Assembly (NCBI GenBank): GCA_964019335.1
Contig: OZ025725.1
Span: 186,001 to 250,000, forward strand
Reading direction: 5' to 3'
DNA: 64,000 bases
Source of the DNA: Diplonema japonicum
Lineage: Eukaryota; Euglenozoa; Diplonemea; Diplonemida; Diplonemidae
Shown: positions 20,528 to 31,669 of the stretch, one piece after another
How positions within the stretch are numbered: position 1 is the first letter of the stretch
Layout of the letters: each line of letters begins with the position of its first letter
Program-made: the position numbers and the translations under genes
Notes under the pieces: generated by a model
Told to the model about the DNA's origin: nothing
The model's database searches: none
Seen by the model: the letters and a program-made list of their open reading frames with translations, nothing else

Positions 20528-21055
20528 ATGACATCAGTAGCCAGAACTCACTACCAACAAGAGCACCCGGCGCAGGTTGCTCGGCTCTCAAAAGGAGAAA
20601 AAAAAGTGCCCAGTCTAGACAGCAAAATCCACATGAGGAGAGCGCTGCGGGAGAGGCAGTATAAAAAAGCAGTAGACAGAGAGGCCAGCCGAGTAGTGGA
20701 GGACGTCCTCGTCCCCGAAGTGCTGAGGGCGGCCGAGGAGGGAATAGTTGACAATGAGGTTAAGATAATAGTGCCCCATATAAGTCTTGTGGGCTTGCCA
20801 AGAGACCTGCCTGCCTGCTACTGCAGAAAGGCGTACGAAGAGGAGGTATGCGAAACCGCCAGCCAGCTGCTCACAGAGAAGGGCCTTTCCTGTTTCGCGT
20901 TGACTCTGGAAAGACGGCTAGATGACCTGCTCCCACCTTGCAATGCATTCCTCCCCTCTTTCCTTTGTCTCTTTCCTGCACTCCCCACGAAGCCTCTAAC
21001 CCACGACAGGTGTCTAACATTCACATGCACACTGCCACCTTTATCTCCGTCATGA
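20528..21055 (+). CDS. Hypothetical protein (175 aa)
   Basis: Starts at an ATG ten bases after AAAAAAGAAAAC. Residues 1-60 are basic and helical (LRERQYKKAVDREASRVVEDV). Residues 60-135 look like a small alpha/beta fold (VKIIVPHISLVGLPRDLPAC; EEEVCETASQLLTEKG). The last ~45 residues are Pro/Leu/Cys-rich and resemble translated non-coding DNA, so the true end may lie earlier, at an unseen splice or frameshift. Family not recognised. Confidence 0.5.
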   Translation: MTSVARTHYQQEHPAQVARLSKGEKKVPSLDSKIHMRRALRERQYKKAVDREASRVVEDVLVPEVLRAAEEGIVDNEVKIIVPHISLVGLPRDLPACYCRKAYEEEVCETASQLLTEKGLSCFALTLERRLDDLLPPCNAFLPSFLCLFPALPTKPLTHDRCLTFTCTLPPLSPS

Positions 21056-21968
21056 TTGGACTCTTTTAATTAGAAAAAAAAAATTTTTTTTTGTAACGCA
21101 TATTTTTTTTTTTTTGAAAAATTGGGAGAAGAAAAAAAAAAAAAAAAAAAAAAAAAGACGTCAAAAAAAAAATAAAAAAGTTTTTCCGGGCGGAAGCTTT
21201 TTCCCGTTGAAGATCCTTTTTTTTTTTGACGCCTTTTTCCCAAAAAAAAAATACGAAAACGAGGGGTGGTGGGGGGGGGGGGGGGTAAGGAATGAATGAA
21301 AGGAAAAAAAAGAGAGGAAAAAAAGTGTTACTTTTCCAGCACCCCATTTCATTATAATCCGTTGGGGGCGGAGGCCGGGGGGGGGGGGGGGTGTTCTCGC
21401 AGGTCTCAGCTGTTAGAAATTATTCAAAAAATATCCTTTTGCATAGTTTCAAATATACCCTTTTTAAAAAAAAAGGAACATGGGGCTCACTTTTCTTTGA
21501 AAAAAAAAGAAAAGAAAGAAAAGAATTATAGACAACGTATGTCCTCTCCCCCTCCCACTTTTTTATCTCCCCCCCCTTTTAAATTATTATTTCCAATATC
21601 ATTCCTTGCATCACAAAGCAAGAATCGATTTTTTTTTATGATTTTTGTTACTTGCACCGCGACAAACGTGGGTACGTAAAGGGCATGATGTTGAAATTGA
21701 GACAGGTTTGCCCCTTAGACATTGTCTTACCCCCCCCTTCTTTTTTGTTTTAACAACATTATTGTCGAGACTAAAAACTTGTTTTTTTTCTTCTTCTTCT
21801 TCTTCTTCTTTACATTTAGGTACGTAACCATATGGCAGCGCCGGTTCCCTTCTTTGTTTTTTCTTTTTTTTTTTTTTTTTTTTCTTTTTGTTTTTTCTAA
21901 ATATTTTTTTCTCCTCCACCACACACACACACTTCTTCAAACCCTTCTATTTTTTTTTTTTCTTTCAG

Positions 21969-22008
<40 letters not shown>

Positions 22009-22084
22009 CATTAATACACAGTACACCACTGTCCCCCCTCCCAACACCCACTTCTATTTTTTTTTTCCTTTTATAAAGAAAACA
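21056..22084. other. Intergenic low-complexity region with a short dispersed repeat
   Basis: A, T, G and C runs dominate. The segment at 21751-21780 (AACA.CATTATTGTCGAGACTAAAAACTT) matches 52276-52305 with few differences, so a short dispersed repeat is present. Pyrimidine tracts at 21785-21812 and 21850-21960 and an A run at 21968-22005 precede the next gene. Confidence 0.5.
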
Positions 22085-23614
22085 ATGTTATGCATCCTTG
22101 GTTTGATAAGCGTTACCTTCGGTTGTAGCACTGGGGACAGAGTGCCAGTAAGAAAGGGTGGAGTGTGCGGCACTACAACTACAACGTGTGCGAACAGCAA
22201 CGGGTTAGTTGCGGGGGCTACCGAGGCGAAAACTGTAAGCGTCAACGGACGGGAGGGCGAAGAGCTGACATGCTCCGCAAACACGTGCGAATCTCTACGC
22301 GACCACGGCGAACCCTGCACAACTGACAATGAATGTTTGGACAAATCCTGTCATCAATCTACATGCCAAGGTTTCCGCCGAGTCCTCCCAGGAGGAAGCT
22401 GCTCTTCAAACTCCGCGTGTTCCAACGGGTACTGCAACAACAACAACCTTTGTATACTGTACGCGAACGTTGGCGAACCATGCAGCCCGGCCGTTGTCCC
22501 TTTACAGTCGTTCAGCCGGGAGTTAAACAATTACGTAACCATTCCAAGCAATAACCCGCTGTGCCACCCGGGGTTTTTTACGACGACATCCTCGACAGAA
22601 CTTGCTTTTCGAAACCCGAGAGATCCGGAGAGATCAGTATCAACCGCACCGTTATACTGCATGACGGTGTACAATACAAAAACAGCCGCCGTGACAGGTG
22701 TGTGCAGGCAAATCGTCGAACGAGGGAACGAAAACGATTGCATCGCACCGCAAAATTTATTCGGGTTGACCCCATTGCTCAAAACACCTGTTGTTGTAAC
22801 TTCGTTACCGGTTACCCCAGGGCTCTGCGAACGTGGAACATACCCTCGGCTTGAAGACAATTCTACACTGTGTTCTTGTCGAAAATTCGTGAAGTTCGGC
22901 GGGGAGTGCAGGTTCACCCTGCACGAGGGTATTTATCGTACCCTCGATGAGTGTCGTTACGGGTCGCGATGCGTGGTAACAGAAAAATATCTCCCGACTT
23001 CGCAGTTGATATCCGGGAAATGTGTTGAGTTTGTAAACGGTGCTGTAAATGTTAAGTATTATACAGCACCGGGAGAAGCAGACTTCAACAGGCAGGATGT
23101 GTGCCCATCAGGAAGTGTTTTCAATCCCATCGAAGAATTGTGTGAGACGGTAACTTCACAAGTTACGTGTGACGAGAATTCCGATTGTGTTTCAGGAATA
23201 TGCGATGTTCAGTGTGGTGACAAGGCCGTGGGTGTGTGTGTTGCCGCCAATGGGATTTGCACGCTGGAGCTGAGGGAAGCTTTATCATACTTGTATGATC
23301 GGGCTGTCGCGAACCGCAGTGTTGTTGCCTCGCCCTATGGTGCCTTTGCCGGGACCTTGAAAGTTCTGTCCGAGAAGTCTAAAACGCAAAAAAACTATCT
23401 TTGTTGTCTTCACGACACGGTGGCGACCTCCTCTCTTCTTTATACCACCTTCGGGCTTCGAGATTTAGATTTATCTGAGACGTGCTCCTCCACTACGTCG
23501 CCGTTCACCATAATCCTCAGCTCGATTTGCGGTGCTGTGGGGTTCTTCTCTTTTGCTGTTATTCTGATACAAGATATCGTACCCTCGTCTAGGGCTGCAT
23601 CTGTAGAGGGGTGA
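22085..23614 (+). CDS. Cys-rich single-pass membrane protein (509 aa)
   Basis: Signal peptide (MLCILGLISVTFG), a long Cys-rich ectodomain and a C-terminal membrane segment at ~474-500 (IILSSICGAVGFFSFAVILI) with a short tail. The ectodomain repeats a small knotted pattern of the type G.PC..D.EC....C....C (GEPCTTDNECLDKSC; GSCSSNSACSNGYCNN; CDENSDCVSGICDVQC), similar to dickkopf/prokineticin-like or EB-type cysteine modules. That pattern suggests a disulfide-bonded surface protein. No enzymatic motif is visible and the ligand is unknown. The start is the first ATG after CTTTTATAAAGAAAACA and directly gives a signal peptide. Confidence 0.8.
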   Translation: MLCILGLISVTFGCSTGDRVPVRKGGVCGTTTTTCANSNGLVAGATEAKTVSVNGREGEELTCSANTCESLRDHGEPCTTDNECLDKSCHQSTCQGFRRVLPGGSCSSNSACSNGYCNNNNLCILYANVGEPCSPAVVPLQSFSRELNNYVTIPSNNPLCHPGFFTTTSSTELAFRNPRDPERSVSTAPLYCMTVYNTKTAAVTGVCRQIVERGNENDCIAPQNLFGLTPLLKTPVVVTSLPVTPGLCERGTYPRLEDNSTLCSCRKFVKFGGECRFTLHEGIYRTLDECRYGSRCVVTEKYLPTSQLISGKCVEFVNGAVNVKYYTAPGEADFNRQDVCPSGSVFNPIEELCETVTSQVTCDENSDCVSGICDVQCGDKAVGVCVAANGICTLELREALSYLYDRAVANRSVVASPYGAFAGTLKVLSEKSKTQKNYLCCLHDTVATSSLLYTTFGLRDLDLSETCSSTTSPFTIILSSICGAVGFFSFAVILIQDIVPSSRAASVEG

Positions 23615-24028
23615 AATATATAAATAAAAAAAGTTTTTTTTTTATTGGCGGGCCGTTGCTAACCACTTCGTTCCTATCATAGTGAATTTTATTTATTTTT
23701 TTTTTATTGATAGTTCTATTTCAGTTGTGTTTCGTTTTATCCCCCCCCCCTTTTTTTTTCCCGTCAGGTGATATTTTAAAAAAAAAAAGAAATCCTTTTT
23801 TTTTCCCCCCTTTATTTGATGCGAGTTTCGTCCCCCCATTCTAAAAAAAAAAAAAAAAAAAAACCCTCCCACTTTCCGACCATTTTTCTTTTTTGCTTCG
23901 TCTGTCTCTGTTTCATTATTCTAATTTTGACTACCAACTTGGAAAAAAAAGAAAAAAAAAAAAAAAAAGAAAAGAAAAAAGGGAGAGGGCGGCCCTTAGG
24001 TTGGGAACAGTGTTTACATCCCTATCCA
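23615..24028. other. Intergenic, homopolymer-rich
   Basis: T, C and A tracts; an AG (CCCTTAG at 23994-24000) following an A/G-rich stretch is a possible acceptor for the next gene. Nothing else is recognised. Confidence 0.5.
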
Positions 24029-26101
24029 ATGCAGTTGGTGCCCCCCATTTCCATGGAGGATCAGCTGACATGTGGCTTAATGGAGTATGGCAGCGAGGAA
24101 AGCGAGCTGCTAGAAACCGAGGTGGAACAGAAAGTACTGGCGAAGAAGGTGCTGCTGGGAGACGATGTAACGCGTGAAATGGTAGGCCGGCTGGAGTCAA
24201 TGTTCATGATTAGTGAAAAAAGCGGAGGGCTCGACGAGGTCCGGATGATACAGAAAACAGCTGCCGATCTCATGGAACAGCCGGTGGGCAGAACACTCGT
24301 CAGCTCCCTGCAGTCCATCCTCAACAGATGTGTAGAACTCGAGGCCGAGTATCTCTCCGCCACCACTACCGCAGAACTGGACGCCTTGCACGCAGAAATA
24401 GGTGTTGACCGTGCGCACCGTAGCATGAGGAAGAAGTCCGGTTCTACACGCGATGCTCATGTAGTCAAATCCAATTACACGGAGTACACCAGGAATCTCC
24501 TCGCCGTCCTGCATTCTCTGCAAGAATCCGCTCCCTCTGCCACCACCAAGATCCAACACCATGAGGAGGAAGACCTTGAGGTCACCACCACAACCTCCTC
24601 CGAGGTGTCCATTTCCTGTGGGGTGTCCCTCCTCGTCATACCGCCCAGCTCTTACATCATCGGCATGGACCTCGGGGCTCATGGTGACGATCCGGTAGTT
24701 AAGGCGTCCCGTCTTCTTAACATCCCGTTCATAGACCCCACCGCGGAACCAGAGGGCCTGCATGTACAGTGGAACACACTCCTCACTCGTTCCATTGCGC
24801 TGCCGAGTGTGAAGCCTGATTCGATGAGTTTGGAAGCACCGCATATATCGTGCAACCCGCTGCAGACGTGGGTCACCGAGGCAGGCTTCGAGATCACGAA
24901 GGACGTCATCAGAAGGTCGCACCTCGCGAAGCTCATGGACGCTTTCCCCAAGGTGCGGGCCATTGCCGCATGCTTGGACATGTCGGAGGGCACGCATGTT
25001 CCTGTGTTTCTAAACGGTGTACACGTAGGGTATGAGGACGTTCCTTTCATGGAGGACGGGGACGACGACCCTGCTGTGGAAGTTCCATACGTCGTGGCGG
25101 CACAGTTTGCAGAAGCGCTAGGAGCAAGAGTACCCACATGGCAGGAATGGGAAATGGCTGTGCGGGGCGAGGAAGGGCTGAAATTCCCGTGGGGCGACCA
25201 AGACGACCTGCCATGCATAGACATCGACGTGGAGGAGGTAGCAGGGACGTACTACAACATGCTGACTAGCTACGGGTGGCTGCGGCACTCGGCGAGCCCA
25301 CTTGGCTTGGTGGGGCTCTGCCGAAGCGGTTGGGAATGGAACAGCTGCAACTTCGACGTCAAGGATGCCACAGGAGGGCTGGAGGAAATACCGACAACAC
25401 ATGTGATAAGGTCATTGAGCGACTTCAGAGTCGGGTGGCAGGAGACAGTTCCAACTTCAGCACGGCGGTCTTTCACACTCCCATGCGCTGCTGCATACGG
25501 AGTCCCGCATAAAGGGATCCACGCAGCTGCTTTCCGTCTTGCGTTTGACCAGAACCCTGTTCAGAAACCACCTGTAAAGCTTAACCTCACTGACCTTGTC
25601 ATGTTGCTGAAGATTTCGCACCAGAGCCCCACCAACACGTCGCGGATCACAGGCCTGCTCGGGCCCCCTGAAACAAAAGTTAAGAATCCCACCGTTCACC
25701 AAACAGAAGAATGGCATTACCTGACCAAAGGCTGCAGTATTGAAGTCAGCACCATACGCGGTCTCAGGGTGCTCTCGGTCACGGTGTACGACAAGGACTA
25801 CACACTGCCGCGGAGCAGGCGCAGCTTTCTAGGAACGGTCAACAATGGCAAGAAATTCCCATTAAAGATCGCCGACCTTGGCCTTCCAGCACCCAACAGA
25901 GTGTCTGGAGCCATAAGCTACTACACAGTAACGCCAGAAGTCTTCTCTTGGTGGTCGGAAGGCCGTGCCCGTCCACCCCCGGGAAGACTCCGCGTAACAA
26001 CAAGCAGACCGTGGGAGCGTTTCGCCCCCGACCTTTTCCTTTCTTTAGCTGTGACGCACCCCAGTGACCACATATCTTCTCTCTCAGTTACTATAGAGTA
26101 G
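24029..26101 (+). CDS. FGE-sulfatase-fold (SUMF1-like) protein lacking one catalytic Cys (690 aa)
   Basis: Residues ~350-506 carry hallmarks of the formylglycine-generating-enzyme fold: VPYVVAAQFAEAL, VPTWQEWEMAVRG (the usual LPTEAEWEYAARG), FPWGD, LGLVGLCRSGWEWN (usual GLYDMLGNVWEW) and AAFRLAFD (usual GFR). True FGE oxidises sulfatase cysteines using two Cys five residues apart near the C-terminus. Here only C486 is present and the partner position is S481, so classical FGE activity is doubtful. An ergothioneine-synthase-type or structural role is equally possible. The N-terminal ~320 residues are mostly helical and the C-terminal ~180 residues are beta-rich; both are unassigned. The gene sits 4.6 kb downstream of three sulfatases that require formylglycine, which is suggestive but may be coincidence. 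Start could also be Met-9 (24053). Confidence 0.7.
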   Translation: MQLVPPISMEDQLTCGLMEYGSEESELLETEVEQKVLAKKVLLGDDVTREMVGRLESMFMISEKSGGLDEVRMIQKTAADLMEQPVGRTLVSSLQSILNRCVELEAEYLSATTTAELDALHAEIGVDRAHRSMRKKSGSTRDAHVVKSNYTEYTRNLLAVLHSLQESAPSATTKIQHHEEEDLEVTTTTSSEVSISCGVSLLVIPPSSYIIGMDLGAHGDDPVVKASRLLNIPFIDPTAEPEGLHVQWNTLLTRSIALPSVKPDSMSLEAPHISCNPLQTWVTEAGFEITKDVIRRSHLAKLMDAFPKVRAIAACLDMSEGTHVPVFLNGVHVGYEDVPFMEDGDDDPAVEVPYVVAAQFAEALGARVPTWQEWEMAVRGEEGLKFPWGDQDDLPCIDIDVEEVAGTYYNMLTSYGWLRHSASPLGLVGLCRSGWEWNSCNFDVKDATGGLEEIPTTHVIRSLSDFRVGWQETVPTSARRSFTLPCAAAYGVPHKGIHAAAFRLAFDQNPVQKPPVKLNLTDLVMLLKISHQSPTNTSRITGLLGPPETKVKNPTVHQTEEWHYLTKGCSIEVSTIRGLRVLSVTVYDKDYTLPRSRRSFLGTVNNGKKFPLKIADLGLPAPNRVSGAISYYTVTPEVFSWWSEGRARPPPGRLRVTTSRPWERFAPDLFLSLAVTHPSDHISSLSVTIE

Positions 26102-26222
26102 GCTTTTTTTTTTTTTCTTTTCCTTCTTTCTCTTTTTTTTTCTTTTCTTTTTCAACAATTTGATACCAAAGGCAGTCAGAAAAAAAAAGAAAAAGAAAAA
26201 GAAAAAGAAAAGAAAAAAAAAA

Positions 26223-27764
26223 ATGGATGAAGACGAAGAGCGGAAGAAGGCGATGAAGCGTCGAGGCCCGATGGTGGTGCCAAGAAAAAACACGACGGTG
26301 CAAAAGGTAACGACATCGCATGACATACGGAAGGCGAAGGCAGAGGAGGAGAAAAGGTTCGTGGCGGCACCGAGGAAGAGGGTGGTGGTGCAAGCGGGGC
26401 TGATGCCGACGGCAGGCGGAGGCGGGGGAGGACAAGACGCGACAAAAATGCTATCACTAACCACAGACAACGGCGAGCGGACCGGCTTCGACGTTCTCCA
26501 GCACAGCTACGACAAGGACACATACCCCACAACCCTACCCGGCGCCGATACAACGGACGAACCAGCAAAAATCGGAGGCTATGTAGAGCTCCAACACACC
26601 ATATCTGGCGACGCACAGGGCGGCCAAGAACGCCGTTTCTGCGAGATCACACAAACACCCTCCGGACTGGCCTTCGTCCACAAACTACGTCCCGACAAAA
26701 GCGACAACGGGAAACAAATCCCAATGGCATACACCACGTGCAAACTGTTGGAAGACTCAAAAGTCGAATTCATCAACGATGACGACAAGGTGGTCCTCGT
26801 GGCAGAATCGCCTGCAGAAGCGCAGGCATGGTGCGATGCGATATCCAAAGCGGCAAAGCAGGCAGAGTCTGACAAAATCTTCGAGACATACCTCAATGAG
26901 ACGTACGGGACAGGGTTGGACTTCTTGGCAGAGGTCGAGAAGGAAGAGCGGACGCGTGTGCGGAACAACCAGGAGCTCTTCCCCAGCCACGACGCAGACA
27001 TCATGCGCGAGGACGAGCTGTTCCTCATCCAGCTGCCGCACATGTTGCCCGGCGTAGTCGCATCTCAGCAACAAGCAAGGAGAACTGCTACCCCACCTCC
27101 ACGACAAGCTGGCGCACCACCAGGACAAATGCGCAGCACCTCAGCACCCGCAAAACAAACCGATGATAAATCGAAAATCGCGCATAAACCAGGCACATCT
27201 TGGACCGGCCGTGCATTGGGATCAAGCGAGCACAAATCATCACTGGCAACACGGCCGTCCGGAAAGGTGGGGAAGATCTACGTGAGAAAGAGCGGGAAGA
27301 TCGAGATGAAGATGGGTGAATGCTCCTTTGACATATCATCGGGAGGCGAGGCAACCTACGCACAGACGCTGATGGGGGTGTACACCGTCGACAAGAAGTA
27401 CAGGGCAGACGGGTGGGGCCCTTCAGGCTGCCCTGTCTACTCAACCCCATCGCTGCAGAACCCTACCATGGCACGAAAGTCTGATGGAGAGGTCATTGCC
27501 GTGGTGAAGGAGCAGGACACACCGTCTGGGTACTTCTATTGCATCTCGAACAACGGGGGCTGGGTCCTGCGAGAGTCTCCAACAGGCGGGACATGGGCAT
27601 CTGTGGGGAACGAGGGCCAAGGACCCAGAGCTTACGAACTGGGGCAGATCGCGAGAAAGGTATAATTTCTTTTTTTTTTTCTTTTCTTTCCTTTCCAAAC
27701 CCCCCTCCCCCCTGTGCAGATCGTTGTCACACCAAACTTCGACCACTTCGACGACGACGTGTAG
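26223..27764 (+). CDS. RNA polymerase III subunit RPC4 with PH domain and internal insertion (493 aa, two exons)
   Basis: Exons 26223-27659 and 27720-27764, joined in phase 0 through a GT-AG intron with a strong polypyrimidine tract. The protein then ends IARK-IVVTPNFDHFDDDV, matching the end of RPC4 (..KIVCTPDFE..). Other RPC4 hallmarks are a basic N-terminus, REDELFLIQLPHMLPG (~263-278) and GKIYVRKSGKIEMKMGE (~350-366). RPC4 helps pol III initiate and terminate with RPC5. Two features are not expected: a PH-like domain at ~116-207 (GGYVELQHT... to ...EAQAWCDAISKA), and ~75 residues (~390-465, CPVYSTPSL... to ...GGWVLRES) resembling an SH3-like barrel, interrupting the conserved C-terminus. 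The ATG follows an A run directly. Confidence 0.85.
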
Positions 27765-27948
27765 TGTTGGGAAGGGAGAACCAAGGAAAAAGAAAGAAAA
27801 AATCAAAGAAAAAGAATCTTTTTTTTTTTTTTTTTTTTTTTTGTTGCTGTTGGTTTTCCCGAAAAAAAAACAAAAAAAACAAAACAACATTTCCCAGAGG
27901 AAGAGGGGTATCGTTCCCCCCCCTCCCCCACCTCCCCCCTGCTCCTCT

Positions 27949-30418
27949 ATGTCATCAGAATGGATGAATCCCATCCACAGCGTGTCGCTAGCTGATTTCC
28001 ACATTCAGATTGGGAACACGATCACGCAGACATGGCCGCGTGAGACGGATTTCGGAGAGTTCAAAACAGAGAATTTGCACGACCTGTGTTTCCCGGATGG
28101 AGCACACGAAGCGCACAGGGACACTGTGTACGGGGTGCTGGACTGTAAAGACGGGACGAACATGTTCGCACTCGGGTGCTACAGGTCGCTGAAGACAACA
28201 GAGGTGGAACGAGGCGCGGTGCAGCGGGGGATCCTCGTCGTCACAACGGTGCCTATTTACAATGCAATAAACTCCACTGTGAATGAACTGCTTGAGTGGT
28301 GGCTGTGCAAAGGTGAGTCCCGCGATAAGTACAACAGACTGGACGACAACGACGCGAGGACGTGGATCGATCTGAACTCGGCCAACGCACCGGAGCTGCT
28401 GAGCGCGTCACCTCGGAACCCTACCAAAGCAGAGGACAGCCAGTTCCTCAAGCATCTCTACGAGTCCCTCTCCCGAGGGTTCAAGACATGCCGCGACGGG
28501 GACCGCAACGTCATCGTCCCGTTCGATTTCGAGTTTGAGTCATGTAAGATCTCCACCGAGCTGACCGCACCATTCGTCGCCCCCCTGTGCAAGGAAACCG
28601 TCCCTGCGTCGCTTTCCGACACCCTCGGATACGGTGCTTGTCTCTCTCAGCTCATCTCGATCTTCAAGCACGGTACTGCCAAGATCTACACCGCGTTGCT
28701 CAAACGGCAGTCCATCTGTTTTGTTGACCACGGAAACGCCATGATGGTGGGCACGTGCGTCCTCGCATGCTGCCATCTCGTGCGCCCCCTCTCTCTCTCT
28801 TCCAAAGAGCTCGTCCCTTACTTCACAGTCACCGACTGCGAAAGGGTCGAAACTGCTGAGTTTGTTGTCTGTGGCACTACAAATCCCTTTTATGAGGAGC
28901 CTGATAGGAACACCTGGGCCACGCTTATCTGTTCCCTCAGCGATGGTAGTGTGCACACCAACGCCCCGCAAGACATCCCACGCGCCACACAACGGCTCGT
29001 TTCCCACGTTGTTCAGGGTGTTGTCAAGGAGCGACGCACGGAGGCGTGGATTCGTAACTTTTTTGAGTGGAGCACTGCGAGGATGCTGCTCAACCAGGGA
29101 ACGGCGCTCCCGCTTGCAAGCAAGTGCGCACCGTCGAGTTACACTCTCCAGGAGTGCATCGATAAGACGGAGAGCATCACCGACACAGTCACAAAGTGCC
29201 ATGAGGTCAACAAACAAAAGACGGCCATCCACAACGACTGGTTCTCCGCCATGCTCGACGTGCTGCGCGCAGTTGCACAACGGTCAGAAGCGGAGCAGCT
29301 GGAAATGTACAAACAGATTGCGTCGTACCAGCTAGACGATGAGCTGGCGGGATTCGCGGACATCACGATAACAGGATGCGGGTCGCGCACTGAAAGGTGT
29401 GCCATCGCGCAGCTTGCCTACGAAGAGAACAAAACACGCCTGCTGCTCACAGAACTCCGCGAGAGGATCTACCTGCTCATCGACAACATGAACAAAAGGA
29501 ACTTCGTCGCCTTCGGCGATGAGGAGAACCAGCTCTTCTGCGACACCTTCAACTCCTCGGAGTACCAGCTCTACAACGTCATGAGCCAGGTCCTACTCCA
29601 CACCGCCAGCTGCACCGTAGAGCACCGCACGCGAAGTGACAGCTTTAAAGCGAACGGAAAGCTATGGATCTCCAAGAATTACATAGGCTTTACATGCGGG
29701 TGGCTGTCCAAGCTAGGCAAGTCCAAGGACAAGAACTCCGTGGAGCTGCTCCCCTTTGACATTGTCACTGCGGTGTCTGCCGAGACAAACGTGGTAAACG
29801 AGGGCATCAAAATAGTCCTGCACGACGGGTGCGTGCTGTACATCAGCGGGCTGAACGAGACGTACAAGGTGCGGACGCTGCTGGAAACGCTTGCTGAGAA
29901 GCAACGAAGGATCTGCATGCTGCTCGGGGCACTGGACCCGGCCATCAAGGTGCCCGACCTGAGCGGCACCAAGAGCCCGCTGGGGATACCCCGCAAAATG
30001 GTGATCCCCTCGGGCCTGTACTTGTACGACAGGCTCATCACAGAGGTGGTGTGGGAGAACAACAGGTCATACCCAGTGGCAGGGTGGAGCGGGAAGACAC
30101 TCTTGACAGACCCGCCGACATGGTCCGACGCATCGGGCAAACATGAAAGAAAGATCGATGACAAAGGTGTGATGCTGCCGTCTGGGTGGACGTGGATGGG
30201 GGAGTGGGAGAGGGGTGAGTGGGTGTTCAACACAGACTTCAAAAAACCGAACTGGAAGGAAACACGCTCGAAGCTGGACCTCTGCAGACGGAGAAAGTGG
30301 ACGAGGGTCCGAAAACTGGAATACGACGCGTTCGGTACCCCGCTGCCAGTGATGATGATGCCGGGGGACCATCGTGAGGAGGAAGTCATGTCAGGCTCGG
30401 CAACACCCCGTTCAGAGG

Positions 30419-30450
<32 letters not shown>

Positions 30451-31191
30451 GTTTCAATGGAAAACATGTCGTTCAGCAGCATGCGGTGCAGGCAGACCAC
30501 AGCACAGGTGTCGAAGTCACCAGTGCTTTCCCCAAGCGATTTCAGGCCCGAGGCGGTGCTTCCTGACGACACAGCGGATCTCTCACTGATGGATTTCACC
30601 CCACCTGCAGGTCTTTATAACCCATTCCATTCCACCGCTGAGCTTCCTGGGTGTGGGGCACTCCGATATGATACTATAGGGGAAGACAAGGAAGTGGTCG
30701 ATGAGTTGATTGCAGAGGCCAATGGTGTCACGAACACCCCCAGGCGGTCCCACAGGAACTCCATCAGGCAGTTCAAACAGGACTTTAAGAACGATTTGCG
30801 GGATTTGAAGACAGACTTAAAGGCCTCTTTTGCGGGTGGGGAGTCGAGTCCTTCGCTTACGCCGCGAGGAAGTTCCCCCTCGCACCCTGTTTCTCGTGGG
30901 GTGGTCATGATTACTACAAGATCTACGTCTCCTTCCCCGTCGCCTACTGGGGAGCAATCTTTCGTCGACCCTCAGTTGGAAATTGCAGAGCAGGAAGAGG
31001 CTAAACCTGCAAAGACATCGAGATTGGGATTTGTATGTGAAAAATTTAAAAAGAAAAAAAAAAAAAAAAAAAATAAGAAGTCCGGTCTCCGTTCGCTGAT
31101 GACCAAAACCAGCAGCAACAACAGCGGGTCTCCAAAAAGCAACTCCTCACCTCAAGGTGTACCTAAGCACCCGCCCCCTGCGTTGTTTTAA
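27949..31191 (+). CDS. AVL9-type DENN protein with GRAM and dysferlin domains (~1064 aa)
   Basis: The N-terminal ~130 residues match the AVL9 uDENN region (LCFPDGAHEAHRDTVYGVL, FALGCYRSL, GILVVTTVPIY). AVL9 acts in late-secretory vesicle formation and DENN proteins usually regulate Rab GTPases. A GRAM domain follows at ~557-650 (ANGKLWISKNYIGFTCGWLSK), then a dysferlin/peroxin-type Trp-rich segment at ~685-785 (VVWENNRSYPVAGW; GWTWMGEWERGEWVF). A poly-Gln tract encoded by CAA repeats and a Ser/Pro-rich tail complete it. A 48-nt intron (31033-31080) with GTATGTG donor and 3n length probably lies near the end. The last exon finishes in PPPALF. Together the domains suggest membrane-contact or vesicle-traffic function (inference). 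Confidence 0.8.
31033..31080 (+). other. Cryptic 48-nt A-rich intron in the AVL9-like gene
   Basis: GTATGTG donor, AAGAAG end, 3n length and no stop. Read through it would give VCEKF followed by a Lys run; spliced it joins RLGF to SGLRS. It resembles the 7111-7158 intron in length and the 36256-36295 intron in A content. Confidence 0.55.
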
Positions 31192-31320
31192 AAAGAAAAA
31201 AAGAAGGGTGGTTTTTTTTTTTTTTTTACAAAGCGAACCGCGCATTGCAGACGCAGACATACCCGTGGCGGGTGGTCATGACGGGAAGGGCACACCCGAC
31301 GCCGACGGTGGCCGAATTGC

Positions 31321-31669
31321 GTGGGCTGGAAGGCAAGAAGGCTGAGGTATGTGCTGAGACGTGTCCAGGACCTGTACCACGCTGATGGCAGAAGGACGGC
31401 GTTCCCAGCAGCGCGAGTGGATCGCGTCAACTCCCTGCGCTGTATAGGAGGACCGACCACACACGGGTATGACAGGAGGCCAGTACTCCCGGAGCGAACC
31501 ATGAGCAGCATCGAAGGCTTGCGTGACACGTACCTGTCACAGACCCCGACAAGGCTGCCCCGCACGTTTTACCACCGCAGTAGGAACCCGCCAGAGCCCC
31601 CAGAACGGGGACAACGGGGACTAAGTACAGCGCGGCCGGTGAGCGCAAAAACGCATACCTTAAAAGAAT

